A stretch of DNA of 64,000 bases from assembly GCF_016919245.1 (NCBI RefSeq), contig NZ_JAFEJA010000002.1, positions 2,172,501-2,236,500 of the forward strand. The letters are read 5' to 3'. The notes beneath the pieces were generated by a model that ran no database searches, was not told the DNA's origin, and saw only the letters and a list, made by a program, of their open reading frames with translations. A program made the translations under genes and the position numbers. This DNA is from Streptomyces zhihengii. Lineage in GTDB: Bacteria; Actinomycetota; Actinomycetes; Streptomycetales; Streptomycetaceae. Every line of letters starts with the position of its first letter. Position 1 is the first letter of the stretch. Of the stretch, positions 25,210-34,513 are shown one piece after another.

Positions 25210-27873
25210 GTGAGACATCTGCCCCGCTTACCCCAGCCTCCCAGCCGTCGCGCGTACCGCCGAAGGAGCCGCATCACGGGCACCGCGGTCATGGGCGTCC
25301 TGATCGCCGGCCTCGTCGCGGCCCCTGCCGGAGGAGCTGAGGTCCCGGACACCCGTCCCGCCGAAGGCGTCGAGCAGATCGTCAACGGCGACTTCTCCGC
25401 CGGCGCCGCCCCCTGGTGGTGGACGGCGAACAGCCCGGCCGCCGTCACCGACGGCGAGCTGTGCGCCGACATCGTCGGAGGCACCGCCAACCCGTGGGAC
25501 GCCATCATCGGGCAGGACGGAGTCGACCTGCTGGCCGGCGAGGGCTACGTCCTGAGCTTCACCGCGCACGCCACCGCCCCCGTCGCGATCCGCACCGCCC
25601 TGCAGATGGCCGTCGAGCCCTACACGGCCGAGCATCTCTCGACCGACCAGATCACCACCGAGCCGCAGACCTTCACCCACACCTTCACCGCGAAGGCCGA
25701 CAACGACGCCGCCCAGCTCGGCTTCCAGACAGGCGGCCACGACCAGGCGTTCACCCTCTGCCTGGACGACGTCTCACTCACGGGCGGAACCGCGACCCCG
25801 CCCTACGAGCCGGACACCGGCTCACCGGTCCGGGTCAACCAGGTCGGCTACCTGACCGGAGGACCCAAGAGCGGTACGTTCGTCACCGAGGCCGCCGAGC
25901 CCCTGACCTGGACCCTGAACGCCCCCGCCGGCACCGCGGCGGCCACCGGCACCACCAAGGTGTTCGGCCAGGACCCGACCTCGCGCCAGCACGTGCACAC
26001 CTTCGACTTCAGCGAGTTCACCAGGGCCGGCCAGGACTACACCGTCACCATCGCCGGCGAGACGAGCGAGCCGTTCGCCATCGGCGACGACCTGTACGCA
26101 CAGCTGCGCACGGACGCGCTGGCGTACTTCTACCACAACCGCAGCGGCATCGAGATCGACGCCGACCTGGTCGGCGAGGAGTACGCCCGACCCGCCGGAC
26201 ACCTGGACACGGCACCCAACCAGGGCGACGGTGACGTGCCCTGCCAGCCCGGCGTCTGCGACTACCGCCTGGACGTACGCGGAGGTTGGTACGACGCCGG
26301 GGACCACGGCAAGTACGTGGTCAACGGCGGCATCTCGGCCGCCCAGGTCATGGCCACCTACGAGCGCACCCTGACCGCCGAGAACGCCGACGGCGAACCC
26401 CTGGGCGACGGCCGGCTGCGGGTGCCCGAGCGGGGCAACAGCACTCCGGACATCCTGGACGAGGCCGCCTGGCAGCTCGACTTCCTGATGAAGATGCAGG
26501 TCCCCGCCGGTGAGGAACTGGCGGGCATGGCACACCACAAGGTCCACGACGAGAAGTGGACGGGGCTGCCGCTGCTGCCGCACCAGGACCCGCAGAAGCG
26601 GGAACTCCACCCGCCGTCCACCGCGGCCACCCTCAACCTGGCCGCGACCGGTGCCCAGTGCGCCCGCCTGTTCCGGCCGTACGACGCGGCCTTCGCCGAC
26701 CGCTGCCTGACCTCGGCCACCAGGGCCTGGCAGGCCGCTCTGGCCCACCCGGAGGTCTACGCCGACGCCGGCGACAACGTCGGCGGCGGCGCCTACGAGG
26801 ACGCCGACGTGCGCGACGAGTTTTACTGGGCCGCAGCAGAGCTCTTCGTCACCACCGGCCAGGGCGACTACCGCAGGCACCTCCTGGACTCCCCGCTGCA
26901 CGGAGACGCGGACAAGACCTTCCCGCGCGGCGGCGTGTGGTGGGGCGGCACCGCGGGTCTGGGCGCACTGTCCCTGGCCACCGTGGACAACCGCCTGACG
27001 ACCGCCGAACTGGCCGCAGTGCGCTCCACGGTCACCACGGGCGCCGACCGCTACGCCGCGGACGCCCAGGCCGCCGCCTACGGCGTGCCCTACGCCCCGG
27101 AGGACAGCCACTACGTGTGGGGATCCAACAGCGGAGTGCTCAACAACATGGTGGTACTCGGCGTCGCCCACGACCTGACCGGGAACACGAAGTACCGGGA
27201 TGCCCTGCTGGGCGGCCTCGACTACCTGCTGGGCCGCAACCCGCTCAACCAGTCGTACGTCACCGGTCACGGCGAGCGCGACTCCCGCAACCAGCATCAC
27301 CGGCACTGGGCCCACCAGCTCGACCCGAACCTGCCCAACCCGGCACCCGGCTCGGTCGCCGCCGGCCCCAACGCCGACATCCAGGACCCGGTCGCGCAGG
27401 ACAAGCTCCAAGGCTGCGCTCCGGCGATGTGCTACATCGACGACATCGGCTCCTGGGCCACCAACGAGGTGACCATCAACTGGAACGCCCCGCTCGCCTG
27501 GATCGCCTCCTACGTGGACGATCTCGGCGGCTCCGGCACCACGGATCCCGACCCGGCCACGTGCGAGGTCGACTACGCGTCCGACCGCTGGAACGGGGGC
27601 TTCACCAGCCGTGTGACGGTCACCAACACGGGCACCGAGCCGCTCAGTCCGTGGAAACTGACCTGGACGTTCGCCGACGACCAGCGGGTGACCCACCACT
27701 GGAGCAGCCGGATCACCCAGACCGGGCGGGACGTCACCGCTCACCCGGCCTCATGGAACGGCACCATCACGCCCGGCGGCTCGGTGGACTTCGGCTTCAA
27801 CGGCACCTCCGGCGGCGGGGCGGCCGACCCCACCGCCTTCACGCTCAACGGCGCCCCCTGCACCACCGGCTGA
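25210..27873 (+). CDS. Secreted GH9 endoglucanase with CBM4/9 and CBM2 modules
   Basis: An 887-residue modular cellulase that cleaves beta-1,4-glucan. A twin-arginine-free basic leader with hydrophobic core (GVLIAGLVAAPAGG, to ~43) gives secretion. A CBM4/9-type module follows (IVNGDFSAGAAPWWW), then the Ig-like CelD_N domain (VRVNQVGYLTGGPKSG) and the GH9 catalytic domain with GGWYDAGDHGKYV (catalytic-base aspartates ~362/365), the RDSRNQHHR histidine region and NEVTINWNAPLAW (general acid Glu ~753). The C terminus is a CBM2 (CEVDYASDRWNGGF to GAPC). GTG 25210 was used; a later ATG at 25288 is possible. CebR box upstream, strong terminator downstream. Confidence 0.95.
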   Translation: MRHLPRLPQPPSRRAYRRRSRITGTAVMGVLIAGLVAAPAGGAEVPDTRPAEGVEQIVNGDFSAGAAPWWWTANSPAAVTDGELCADIVGGTANPWDAIIGQDGVDLLAGEGYVLSFTAHATAPVAIRTALQMAVEPYTAEHLSTDQITTEPQTFTHTFTAKADNDAAQLGFQTGGHDQAFTLCLDDVSLTGGTATPPYEPDTGSPVRVNQVGYLTGGPKSGTFVTEAAEPLTWTLNAPAGTAAATGTTKVFGQDPTSRQHVHTFDFSEFTRAGQDYTVTIAGETSEPFAIGDDLYAQLRTDALAYFYHNRSGIEIDADLVGEEYARPAGHLDTAPNQGDGDVPCQPGVCDYRLDVRGGWYDAGDHGKYVVNGGISAAQVMATYERTLTAENADGEPLGDGRLRVPERGNSTPDILDEAAWQLDFLMKMQVPAGEELAGMAHHKVHDEKWTGLPLLPHQDPQKRELHPPSTAATLNLAATGAQCARLFRPYDAAFADRCLTSATRAWQAALAHPEVYADAGDNVGGGAYEDADVRDEFYWAAAELFVTTGQGDYRRHLLDSPLHGDADKTFPRGGVWWGGTAGLGALSLATVDNRLTTAELAAVRSTVTTGADRYAADAQAAAYGVPYAPEDSHYVWGSNSGVLNNMVVLGVAHDLTGNTKYRDALLGGLDYLLGRNPLNQSYVTGHGERDSRNQHHRHWAHQLDPNLPNPAPGSVAAGPNADIQDPVAQDKLQGCAPAMCYIDDIGSWATNEVTINWNAPLAWIASYVDDLGGSGTTDPDPATCEVDYASDRWNGGFTSRVTVTNTGTEPLSPWKLTWTFADDQRVTHHWSSRITQTGRDVTAHPASWNGTITPGGSVDFGFNGTSGGGAADPTAFTLNGAPCTTG

Positions 27874-27908
27874 CTGCGCGCCACCGCCCTGCACATTTGC
27901 TGCGGGGC

Positions 27909-27959
27909 GGGCCAGGCCGGAGGCCGTCGCGACACCCGCGACGGCCTCCGGCCTGGCCC
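27909..27959 (+). terminator. Strong hairpin terminator after the cellulase gene
   Basis: A perfect 23-bp stem (GGGCCAGGCCGGAGG... pairing with ...CCTCCGGCCTGGCCC) with a 5-nt loop ACACC, starting 36 bp after the cellulase stop. No T-tract follows, as is common in Streptomyces. Confidence 0.85.
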
Positions 27960-28219
27960 ACACCCCCTCGCTGGAAACCTGCTCCCCGCGCACGCCGGGA
28001 TGCCTCCGGAAGGTCGCTCGTCTGGGTCAAGAGGGGGTGTATCGGTCGTCACCGTCTCTCCGGTTCGCTGCAACTCGCAACCGCCTTCATTCCCTGAACG
28101 TCAACGGTGTAGCTCTCTAACACCCTCCGTCGCCACGACCGCGTTTGCCTGCAATGTCACCGGCGTCGTGGTGGCGGAATGGCGCATCGTGCGGAACGTG
28201 ATCGCGCTACTCTCCGTGG

Positions 28220-29419
28220 ATGGTCGACCCCTCTCGAATCCGCCCCCCTCAGGCCGCAAATAGCGGCCCGTTCAGGCTGCTCGTGACCGGCGGAGGTACC
28301 GGCGGGCATACCTACCCGGCCCTCACCACCCTGCGTACCGTTCAACAGCGGCTGGCGCTCCAAGGCGTCGCACTCGATGTGCTGTGGGCAGGATCTGCCG
28401 AAGGCCTGGAAGCCAGGGTCACGGCAGCTGAGGGCATCCGCTTCACCGAAGTCGCCACCGGAAAGATCCGGCGCTCCAAGAACCCCCTGAAGCTCGTTTC
28501 GCCTGCGAACGTGAAGGACATGAGCAATGTGCCGCGCGGGGTGGCCCAAGCCCGCCGGATCGTCGCCGATTTCGCTCCCCACGTCGTCCTGGCGACCGGC
28601 GGCTATGTCGCCATCCCCATCGGGCTGGCCGCGCGCATGTGCCGGCGGCCGCTGGTCGTCCATGAGCAGACGGTTCGTCTCGGTCTGGCGAACCGGGTGC
28701 TGGCCCGCGCTGCCACGCGCATCGCCGTCTCCGCGGAGTCCACGCTCGGGCTCCTCCCCGACAGCGTGCGGGCGGCCGCTGTCGTAACCGGCAATCCGGT
28801 GCGCGCCGAGGTGCTGTCCGGAACGGCGGAAAAGGCGATCGAGGCTCTGAGCCTGCACGGGTTCCGCCGTGCCCTGCCGACCGTGTACGTGACCGGCGGC
28901 GCGCAGGGATCGGTGCAGATCAACAACAACATCCAGGCCAACCTGCCGTGGCTGCTGGAGCGCGCCAACGTCGTTCACCAGTGCGGGCCAGCGAACGAAG
29001 CGACCCTGCGGGAAGCCGCGGCAGCGCTACCCGCCGAGCTTGCGGCCCGCTACCACGTCACCGGGTTCACGGGCGCCGAGCTCCCCGACGTCCTGGCGCT
29101 CGCCGACGTCGTCGTATCCCGCTCCGGGGCAGGCACGATCGCGGAACTGACTGCCCTCGGCAAAGCCGCGGTGCTCATCCCGCTCGCCTCCTCGGCCGGC
29201 AACGAACAGGCCCACAGCGCGCTGCACCTGCAAGAGGCCGGGGCCGCCGTCGCGCTCGTCGACGACGTATCCCCGGCCGCGTTGCAGTCGGCACTGCATG
29301 GGCTGCTCACGCACCCGGAGCGACGAGCAGCTGTCGCCGGGCGGGCCCGGGAGCAGGGCCGGCCGGACGCCTCGGAACGCCTGGCCGACGTGGTGCTGGC
29401 TGCGGCCGATCGTGGCTGA
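28220..29419 (+). CDS. MurG-like UDP-GlcNAc glycosyltransferase paralog
   Basis: A 399-residue GT28-family enzyme. Seen: the N-terminal TGGGTGGHTYPALT loop, the lipid-site-like ATGGYVAIPIGLAAR, VVHEQTVRLGLANR, VTGNPVRAEVL, VTGGAQGSVQINN and the C-terminal sugar-nucleotide motif SRSGAGTIAELTALGKAAVLIP with NEQ shortly after. These match MurG, which adds GlcNAc to lipid I in the cytoplasm. It is outside any division or cell-wall cluster, so it is an extra copy, perhaps for antibiotic tolerance or another lipid-linked sugar. A GTG/ATG start upstream of GPFRLLVTGGG is uncertain; 28220 is the first. Confidence 0.88.
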   Translation: MVDPSRIRPPQAANSGPFRLLVTGGGTGGHTYPALTTLRTVQQRLALQGVALDVLWAGSAEGLEARVTAAEGIRFTEVATGKIRRSKNPLKLVSPANVKDMSNVPRGVAQARRIVADFAPHVVLATGGYVAIPIGLAARMCRRPLVVHEQTVRLGLANRVLARAATRIAVSAESTLGLLPDSVRAAAVVTGNPVRAEVLSGTAEKAIEALSLHGFRRALPTVYVTGGAQGSVQINNNIQANLPWLLERANVVHQCGPANEATLREAAAALPAELAARYHVTGFTGAELPDVLALADVVVSRSGAGTIAELTALGKAAVLIPLASSAGNEQAHSALHLQEAGAAVALVDDVSPAALQSALHGLLTHPERRAAVAGRAREQGRPDASERLADVVLAAADRG

Positions 29420-29436
29420 AGGACGAACTGGCTGGG

Positions 29437-29560
29437 TTACGTGGCTATGGCGGCCCGGGTCCAGTCGGTTCTCGCGCCGAGCAGAGCGTTGTCGCGGAGG
29501 TAGTAGTGCGTCACCGTCCGGGCCTCGTCCTGTGCCTGCGGTGGGAGGGTCAGTTGAGGC
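29437..29560 (-). pseudogene. C-terminal fragment of an unrecognised protein
   Basis: The leftward frame reads QAQDEARTVTHYYLRDNALL then GARTDWTRAAIAT and ends at TAA 29437-29439. It is convincing coding sequence for ~40 residues and then loses sense. No family recognised. It sits among transposase and integrase scraps. Confidence 0.35.
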
Positions 29561-29600
29561 GGTACCTACATAAGGGCACCGATTGGTCCCACCACAGTGG

Positions 29601-29695
29601 GAGGACCTGGATGCCGTTGCCGCCGAACTCAATGGCCGGCCACGCAAAACGCTCGGCTGACAGACCCCATCCGAGCGTCTCGCCAAGCTCCTGAC
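29601..29695 (+). pseudogene. IS30-family transposase, 3' fragment
   Basis: The frame DLDAVAAELNGRPRKTLG, stop, QTPSERLAKLL matches the conserved C terminus of IS30 transposases, with TGA replacing the usual Trp codon. The following TTGGTGCAGCGACCCCTG resembles the right end of this family. Only the last ~30 codons remain. Confidence 0.7.
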
Positions 29696-29962
29696 ACCAG
29701 TCAGTTGATCACTTTGGTGCAGCGACCCCTGCAATTGACAAGTCTCGGGGGCGCAGCGGGAAGCGGAGCCGAAGGGCTACAGCCTGGCCGTCCAGTTTCC
29801 GCGGGCGAGGGTGGTCTCGCCGTCGGGTGTGATGGTGACACGGGCGCCGTACACGGGAAGTTCGCCCGCCCAACTGGCCATCGACATCAGGCGCCGTTCT
29901 CAGCTCGTTCAGTCGGCTTCCGCAGTGGTGCTCAGGCGGGTCGTCTGACGTTCTCGAACGGT

Positions 29963-30275
29963 TCTTCGACGCGTCCTCCACGGGCCGGACGTACACCCGC
30001 TCGGGGATGGTCGATCCCTCTGCCCAGCGACCGGCTTTCCGGATCTCGCTCACGGATGCTTTCGCCCCGGCATGGTCCGTAGCCGCCCCGGCCCGGAGCC
30101 CGTGGCTGCTGAGGGGCCGGCCGTCGGTGACCAGACCGGCCTGGCGAACCAGAGCTTCACCCGCTCGTCGGCGGTCGTCGGCCGCAAGTACTCGCTGCGA
30201 AGCGGGCCGGCGGCTGCGGCGGAGCACCCCCGCGTCCGTGGGGGCTACGTTGGCCAAGCAGCAGGGTGACTCCAT
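29963..30275 (-). pseudogene. Tyrosine recombinase (integrase), C-terminal fragment
   Basis: The leftward frame contains PLSSHGLRAGAATDHAG (the HxxR box) and SEIRKAGRWAEGSTI with RVYVRPVED, matching the C-terminal catalytic half of Streptomyces phage/plasmid integrases. The N-terminal part and the first Arg box are missing and the frame upstream is unrelated. A relic of an integrated element; no attachment-site repeats or tRNA were found nearby. Confidence 0.7.
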
Positions 30276-30714
30276 GCTGACAACCGATTCTTGTTGCGGA
30301 TCATGCGGTAATGGCTTGCGCGTGCGGCTGCCAGGTCGTCCTCAAGCTCGGCGACTCTCTGCTGGCGTCCCGTGTTCTAAGTGGTGGCTCGCCGTTCCGA
30401 GGCTGGTCAGCCCACGTGCTCGTTGAGGCGAGACAGCAGCCCGACGCCTTCGCCTCCCTGACGGCTAACCAGCCCCCGTTCTTCCCTCAGTGATCGAAAG
30501 CCGCAGCAACTGATCAGCGTTGCGCGAAAGCGTCCGGCCCTGACCTCGCAAACACTCCACCCGGCGAAGGCCCAGCGCCGGAGTCCTGCTTCCGGCCGTG
30601 CAGCCTCATGTGCGGTTCGCGGAACGTTTCGCCAGGTGAAAACACTCACCCGCTCGGGTATAGGGCACCCCGAGCGCTTCCGTCGCAGCGGACACGGCCG
30701 GTATCCACATCCTC

Positions 30715-31374
30715 GTGATCACTAACCTGCTGCGCGGACTCACCGCGCTCACTCTCGCCCTCGCCCCGCTCACCGCCGCCACACCGGCCCAGGCCCTGGA
30801 GACCGTGCCGCTCGCCGACGCCGTCGAGCTGCTCCCCGTCGTTGTCGAGGACCGCACCGGCTACACCCGCAGCAGCTTCAAGCACTGGACGGGCGGGGAC
30901 GACCCGGCCGACGGGTGCAACACCCGCCAGGAGGTGCTCCTCGCCGAAGCCACCGTGGCGCCGGAGGTTGGCCCCGGCTGCGCCATCAGCGGCGGATCCT
31001 GGACGTCGTACTACGACGGCCAGACCGTCATCCAGGCAGGCTCACTCGATATCGACCACATGGTCCCCCTGGCCGAGGCGTGGGACTCAGGGGCCAGCAC
31101 CTGGACGCCCGCGCGCCGGGAGGCGTACGCCAACGACCAGGGATCGGCGACGAGTCTCGTCGCCGTGACCGCCCGGTCCAACAGGGCGAAGGCCGACCGT
31201 GACCCGGCCGAGTGGCTGCCGCCGGCCGCCGATGTCCACTGCCGATACATCGGTGAGTGGGTGGGCACGAAGCTCCGCTGGGGCCTCGCGATCGACGAAA
31301 CCGAGCTGGCGACGCTCGAGGTCTACGGCGAGACGTGTGAGACGACGGTCGTGAACTACACCGCTGCGCCATAA
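30715..31374 (+). CDS. Secreted HNH-type nuclease (DUF1524)
   Basis: A 219-residue protein with a signal peptide (LLRGLTALTLALAPLTAA, cleavage likely after AQA near residue 27). The nuclease core shows DIDHMVPLAEAWDSGAS, the DxDH...W signature of secreted Streptomyces HNH nucleases, with the later SNRAKADRDPAEWLPP metal-site region; paired Cys residues (CNTRQE..., GCAIS, CRYIGEW, CETTV) probably form disulfides. Start GTG 30715. Extracellular DNA degradation for nutrition is the usual inference. The gene is single and ends before a bidirectional terminator. Confidence 0.9.
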   Translation: MITNLLRGLTALTLALAPLTAATPAQALETVPLADAVELLPVVVEDRTGYTRSSFKHWTGGDDPADGCNTRQEVLLAEATVAPEVGPGCAISGGSWTSYYDGQTVIQAGSLDIDHMVPLAEAWDSGASTWTPARREAYANDQGSATSLVAVTARSNRAKADRDPAEWLPPAADVHCRYIGEWVGTKLRWGLAIDETELATLEVYGETCETTVVNYTAAP

Positions 31375-31511
31375 GCCCGAGCGCCGGGCGGCGAATGCCA
31401 GCTCGGGCGCGCGGCAGGGCGCACCCGCGCGACCGCAGGGCGGGGCCTCTTGCAGTGTCGAAGCCGTCCGGTGCCCCACCGCGTTCATCGAGGTGAGGCA
31501 CCGGGCTGATG

Positions 31512-31540
31512 CCCGGCGCAGTGGCCCTCCCTGCGCCGGG
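31512..31540. terminator. Bidirectional hairpin between convergent genes
   Basis: CCCGGCGCAG pairs with CTGCGCCGGG around a 9-nt loop. It lies between the end of the HNH nuclease gene and the end of the leftward gene at 31572, so it can serve both. Confidence 0.65.
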
Positions 31541-31571
31541 TTAGACAGGTCACCGCCCCCAAGACTGCCTG

Positions 31572-32438
31572 CTATCGGGTCGCTGTGCCGCGGGCGCCCG
31601 TGGGCACTTCATGTGACTCGGTTGGGCTTGGGGGTGCCGACTGCTGTGCTGTGGGTGCGGGATGCCGGTCGCGTGAGGGGGTGCGGGCTGGGAGGCGGTG
31701 CCGCCGGGTGTCTGGCTGTGTGGTGGCGGCGTCGAGGAGGCGTGCGACGCGGGCTGAGAAGTCGGGGCCCGGGAGGGGCATCTCCCAGTCGGGCTGGCGG
31801 AGGTATCCGGACGCGACGGCGGTCGGGATGTAGTCCATCAGCTCGACGACCACGGCGGAGTACGGCCGTGCGGTGTGCTTCGCGAGGTGCTGCAGCACAC
31901 GGAGCATGGTGGCTGTGGAAGCTTCGGTGACTTGCTGATTGGCGGGGTGCCAGGTCTGGGCCGGGTGCGATGACTGGGCAGGTCCTTCTGATGTCTCGGC
32001 CGGCTTGTCGTCGTCGGTGCGCCTGCGCCACCAGGCAGCCAGAGCCTGTTCCCCCAGCGAGAGGTGGTGCAGGTAGAGGCAGTACGCGGCCGCACTCTGT
32101 CCAGCGCCCCAGGCGTACTGCCACCAGTAGCGGGCCCCGTCGTCGGTGTCCGTGAGCTGGAGGACGCAGGCGAGGATCATGGCGCTGCGGGGCTCGGGGA
32201 CCTGGTCCGTGACGAAGTCGGCCACGTCGTCAGCGGGAGCGTGAGTGACCAGGGTTTCGCACAGGGTCCGAAGGTCCTTCGCCGCAGCGGAGGACACAGG
32301 TGCCGTGGCTTGCTCGCCGGCAGGGGCGACCGGGTCCCAGTCGGGGTAGGTGGCCTTGGGTGGCGGCACGATGTCCCGGGGTACGGAGCGGTCCCGGACC
32401 AGCAGGGCCCGGGAGAGGATCTCTTCGATGTGTGTCAT
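31572..32438 (-). CDS. Hypothetical protein, third gene of a sigma-like operon
   Basis: A 288-residue soluble protein (MTHIEEILSRALL start) with a helical core (AMILACVLQLTDTDDG, YWWQYAWGAGQSAAAYCLYL) and a long Pro/Arg/His-rich disordered C-terminal tail. Its ATG overlaps the stop of the upstream sigma-like gene by four bases, so they are co-translated. I recognise the core as a recurring companion of this kind of regulator in Streptomyces but know no function. Confidence 0.8.
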   Translation of the reverse strand: MTHIEEILSRALLVRDRSVPRDIVPPPKATYPDWDPVAPAGEQATAPVSSAAAKDLRTLCETLVTHAPADDVADFVTDQVPEPRSAMILACVLQLTDTDDGARYWWQYAWGAGQSAAAYCLYLHHLSLGEQALAAWWRRRTDDDKPAETSEGPAQSSHPAQTWHPANQQVTEASTATMLRVLQHLAKHTARPYSAVVVELMDYIPTAVASGYLRQPDWEMPLPGPDFSARVARLLDAATTQPDTRRHRLPARTPSRDRHPAPTAQQSAPPSPTESHEVPTGARGTATR

Positions 32439-33337
32439 GCGGTTGTCCCTTCGGTCTCGGTGGGCGGGCAGATGACGTTCTCCAGGAAGTGGATGGCGTG
32501 CCGCTCGCTGGAGCGGACGATGGCCAGCGGCACACCGAGAAGCGCTGAGACCTCCTCGGGTGGGAAGTCATACAAGCGGCGCATGACCATCACGTCGAGC
32601 TGCTGCTCAGGGAGCCAGCTCATGGCCTTGAACAGCTGCAGGCTCTCCGCCATCTGATGCATCTGGGCCGCCTCGGTGGACAGCTGCCGCAACGCGATCG
32701 TGTCGAACGCCGCGGCCCCGAACTCGGGCCGTCCATCAATGTGCGGGGTACGGGACATCACCGTGGCGCGCAGCGCCTGCCAGGCGAACCGTCGGATGTC
32801 GGGGCTGGCCAGCGCGTCGTTCCAGCTCAGCCACAGGATGTCGAACGTGTTGGATACGGCGGTGTCCCGCTGGTCATCGTCGAGGAAGACCTGCGCGTAC
32901 AGCCGGTACATGGTCTCCACCGTCTCCTGGAACGCCCGGTGGTCGAGCGGCGGTGTCTGGGCCGTGGTCACCGGAATTCTGTCGCTCGACTGTTCCACCC
33001 AGTCCGGAGACTTACGGGCCTCCAGCGCCGCCTGACGCCACAGCCGGTACAGGGGCCAACTGGGCACTTCCAGCGGCACCGACAGGCTGAAAATGATCTC
33101 CCACCGCGGGTAGTGCCCGAGTCCGCGCAGCAGCTCCGAGATCTTCGATTTGGCCAGCGGCACCCGCACGCTGAGGTGACTCATGGTCAGCCCGCTGCCG
33201 AGGTAGGCCGCACGCAGAGGCTCCAGCCACGCCCGGTGAACACTGCCCACGCCCTCCATGATCGGACCGAGTTTGCGGCCAGGCCGCACAGGAGCAGGCT
33301 CCGGGGCCGGAGCCGGCGGCTCCAGGGAAGGCGTCAC
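32435..33337 (-). CDS. Sigma-70 region-4-like DNA-binding protein with N-terminal HTH
   Basis: A 300-residue protein. The N-terminal third has an XRE-like segment (SGLTMSHLSVRVPLAKSKISE). The C-terminal half resembles ECF sigma regions: YRLYAQVFLDDDQRD (sigma-2-like) and LPEQQLDVMVMRRLYDFPPEEVSALLGVP (sigma-4 HTH). A normal region 2 promoter-melting motif is not evident, so it may not be a true sigma factor. GTG 33337 overlaps the stop of the small membrane gene. Middle gene of a three-gene operon. Confidence 0.82.
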   Translation of the reverse strand: MTPSLEPPAPAPEPAPVRPGRKLGPIMEGVGSVHRAWLEPLRAAYLGSGLTMSHLSVRVPLAKSKISELLRGLGHYPRWEIIFSLSVPLEVPSWPLYRLWRQAALEARKSPDWVEQSSDRIPVTTAQTPPLDHRAFQETVETMYRLYAQVFLDDDQRDTAVSNTFDILWLSWNDALASPDIRRFAWQALRATVMSRTPHIDGRPEFGAAAFDTIALRQLSTEAAQMHQMAESLQLFKAMSWLPEQQLDVMVMRRLYDFPPEEVSALLGVPLAIVRSSERHAIHFLENVICPPTETEGTTA

Positions 33338-33546
33338 AGTGCGCTGCCCTCCTCGCCGGAGGCGTCGCCCCCACGGCCACCGGCTGAGCGCCGGGACTCA
33401 CGACGGGATCCTCGCGGAAGCTGCTGCACGACGAGGACGAGGAGGGGGGCCAGCGCCGCGAGTGCCGCAGTCTGTCCCATGGCGACCATCGCGATGCTCC
33501 CCGCAAGCACCGCGAGCGAAACGATCAGTATCTGGTTGAGCGTCAT
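33334..33546 (-). CDS. Small membrane protein (70 aa), first gene of the sigma-like operon
   Basis: ATG 33546 follows AGGGAGATGCGCAC. The protein has two closely spaced hydrophobic stretches (LNQILIVSLAVLAGSIAMVA and AALAALAPLLVLVVQ) and a basic, Gly/Ser-rich tail. It overlaps the sigma-like gene by four bases. The combination of a membrane peptide with a sigma-like regulator suggests a membrane-tethered control unit, but that is inference. Confidence 0.75.
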   Translation of the reverse strand: MTLNQILIVSLAVLAGSIAMVAMGQTAALAALAPLLVLVVQQLPRGSRRESRRSAGGRGGDASGEEGSAL

Positions 33547-33905
33547 GTGCGCATCTCCCTTGGTGTCGGCCGCACCCCTGCGGCCCATCCGGAAGCCCAC
33601 GGGTGGCGGGTGCCGATTCCGCTCCCTGGGGAAGGGCAACCAGCTTGTACGACGGGGGAGTTGTAACGCCACGTGATCATGGATTCAGGGAACAATGGCA
33701 GTCGCAGACCGAGCCTAAAGCGCACAAAGATGACCGTTCCGGTGCGCAGGACGCCCGACCAGTCCGTCTGCCGTGTAGAAGTTCCCGGTTTTCCTTGCAA
33801 TCCCACGGGAGACCCACGTCAATGGTTACAGGACACCCCCGGGTGTCGGCCTTCCCATCCGGAAGGGCTCTGCCCCGTGCCGAGAACAACAGGGACAGAG
33901 CATCA
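33547..33905. other. Intergenic region, no gene seen
   Basis: Holds the promoter region of the leftward sigma-like operon (AT-richer near 33690-33800). Frames on both strands lack motifs or proper codon bias. Confidence 0.45.
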
Positions 33906-33946
33906 CCGCTCCCGCCTGACCACCCATAGAGGTCAGGCGGGAGCGG
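33906..33946. terminator. Strong hairpin terminator
   Basis: CCGCTCCCGCCTGACC pairs perfectly with GGTCAGGCGGGAGCGG (16 bp) around loop ACCCATAGA. It lies downstream of the leftward STAS pseudogene at 34.2-34.5 kb and would stop transcription before the sigma-like operon promoter. Confidence 0.75.
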
Positions 33947-34189
33947 CTCAAGTCCCCACGCGCGAGGACCTCGAAGACGGTAGCGGAGAGCACCGACACC
34001 AGGAGTCGCTCACCCTAAGACGCCCAACGTCGGCCAGCTCATGGCGCTGTGGGCCCGAGGTCACGGTTGAGCATGGGCCCCCGCGCCGGGGCGTGCTCCC
34101 ACACGACTTTCGGCACCGAAGGGGCCTGCCCCCGCGGTCGCCGCCCGGGCGCACCCTGACGCGAGCGGGGCCGGTGCCCAGGCGCCAGC

Positions 34190-34513
34190 GATGCTGGGGG
34201 CGGTGGGCAGGAAGCGCTGGATGTCGGTGATGGCGACGCTGGCGCAGGACGGCAGGCAGGGTGCCGGCGAGGACGTGCGGGGTGCGGGTCCGGGTAGCCA
34301 GGAGCAGGCCGTGGAGGGCTTCGTCAGCGTAGGTGAGCTGCGTGAGGTCGATGACCAGGCGCCAGCCGGTGTCCCAGACGGCCGTGAACGCCCTCTCCAG
34401 GGTGTGGCGGTGGGCGTGGTCGGCGTCTCCGTACAGGAAGAGGACCTGGATGCCGTATTCGGCGCAGGCGTCGAGGATGGGCTCCTGCGGAGCGGAATTC
34501 CTGCCAGGGCCAT
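34190..34513 (-). pseudogene. STAS-domain (anti-sigma antagonist) gene with two frameshifts
   Basis: From ATG 34513 the product starts MALAGIPL, shifts after a one-base loss (CTCCGCAGG against CTCCCGCAGG in the intact copy), continues in a second frame QEPILDACAEYGIQVLFLYG through TYADEALHGLLLATRTRT to AVLRQR, then shifts again to VAITDIQRFLPTAPS. It is a close paralog of the intact gene at 37093-37455, including ~120 bp of upstream sequence. Clearly decayed. Confidence 0.8.

Noticed and set aside
25822..27744. 640-residue leftward frame
   Set aside because: Antisense shadow of the GH9 cellulase; Val/Gly-rich with no motifs.
29437..30275. An intact integrative element with att sites
   Set aside because: Only fragments of the recombinase and transposase remain and no tRNA or matching direct repeats were seen.
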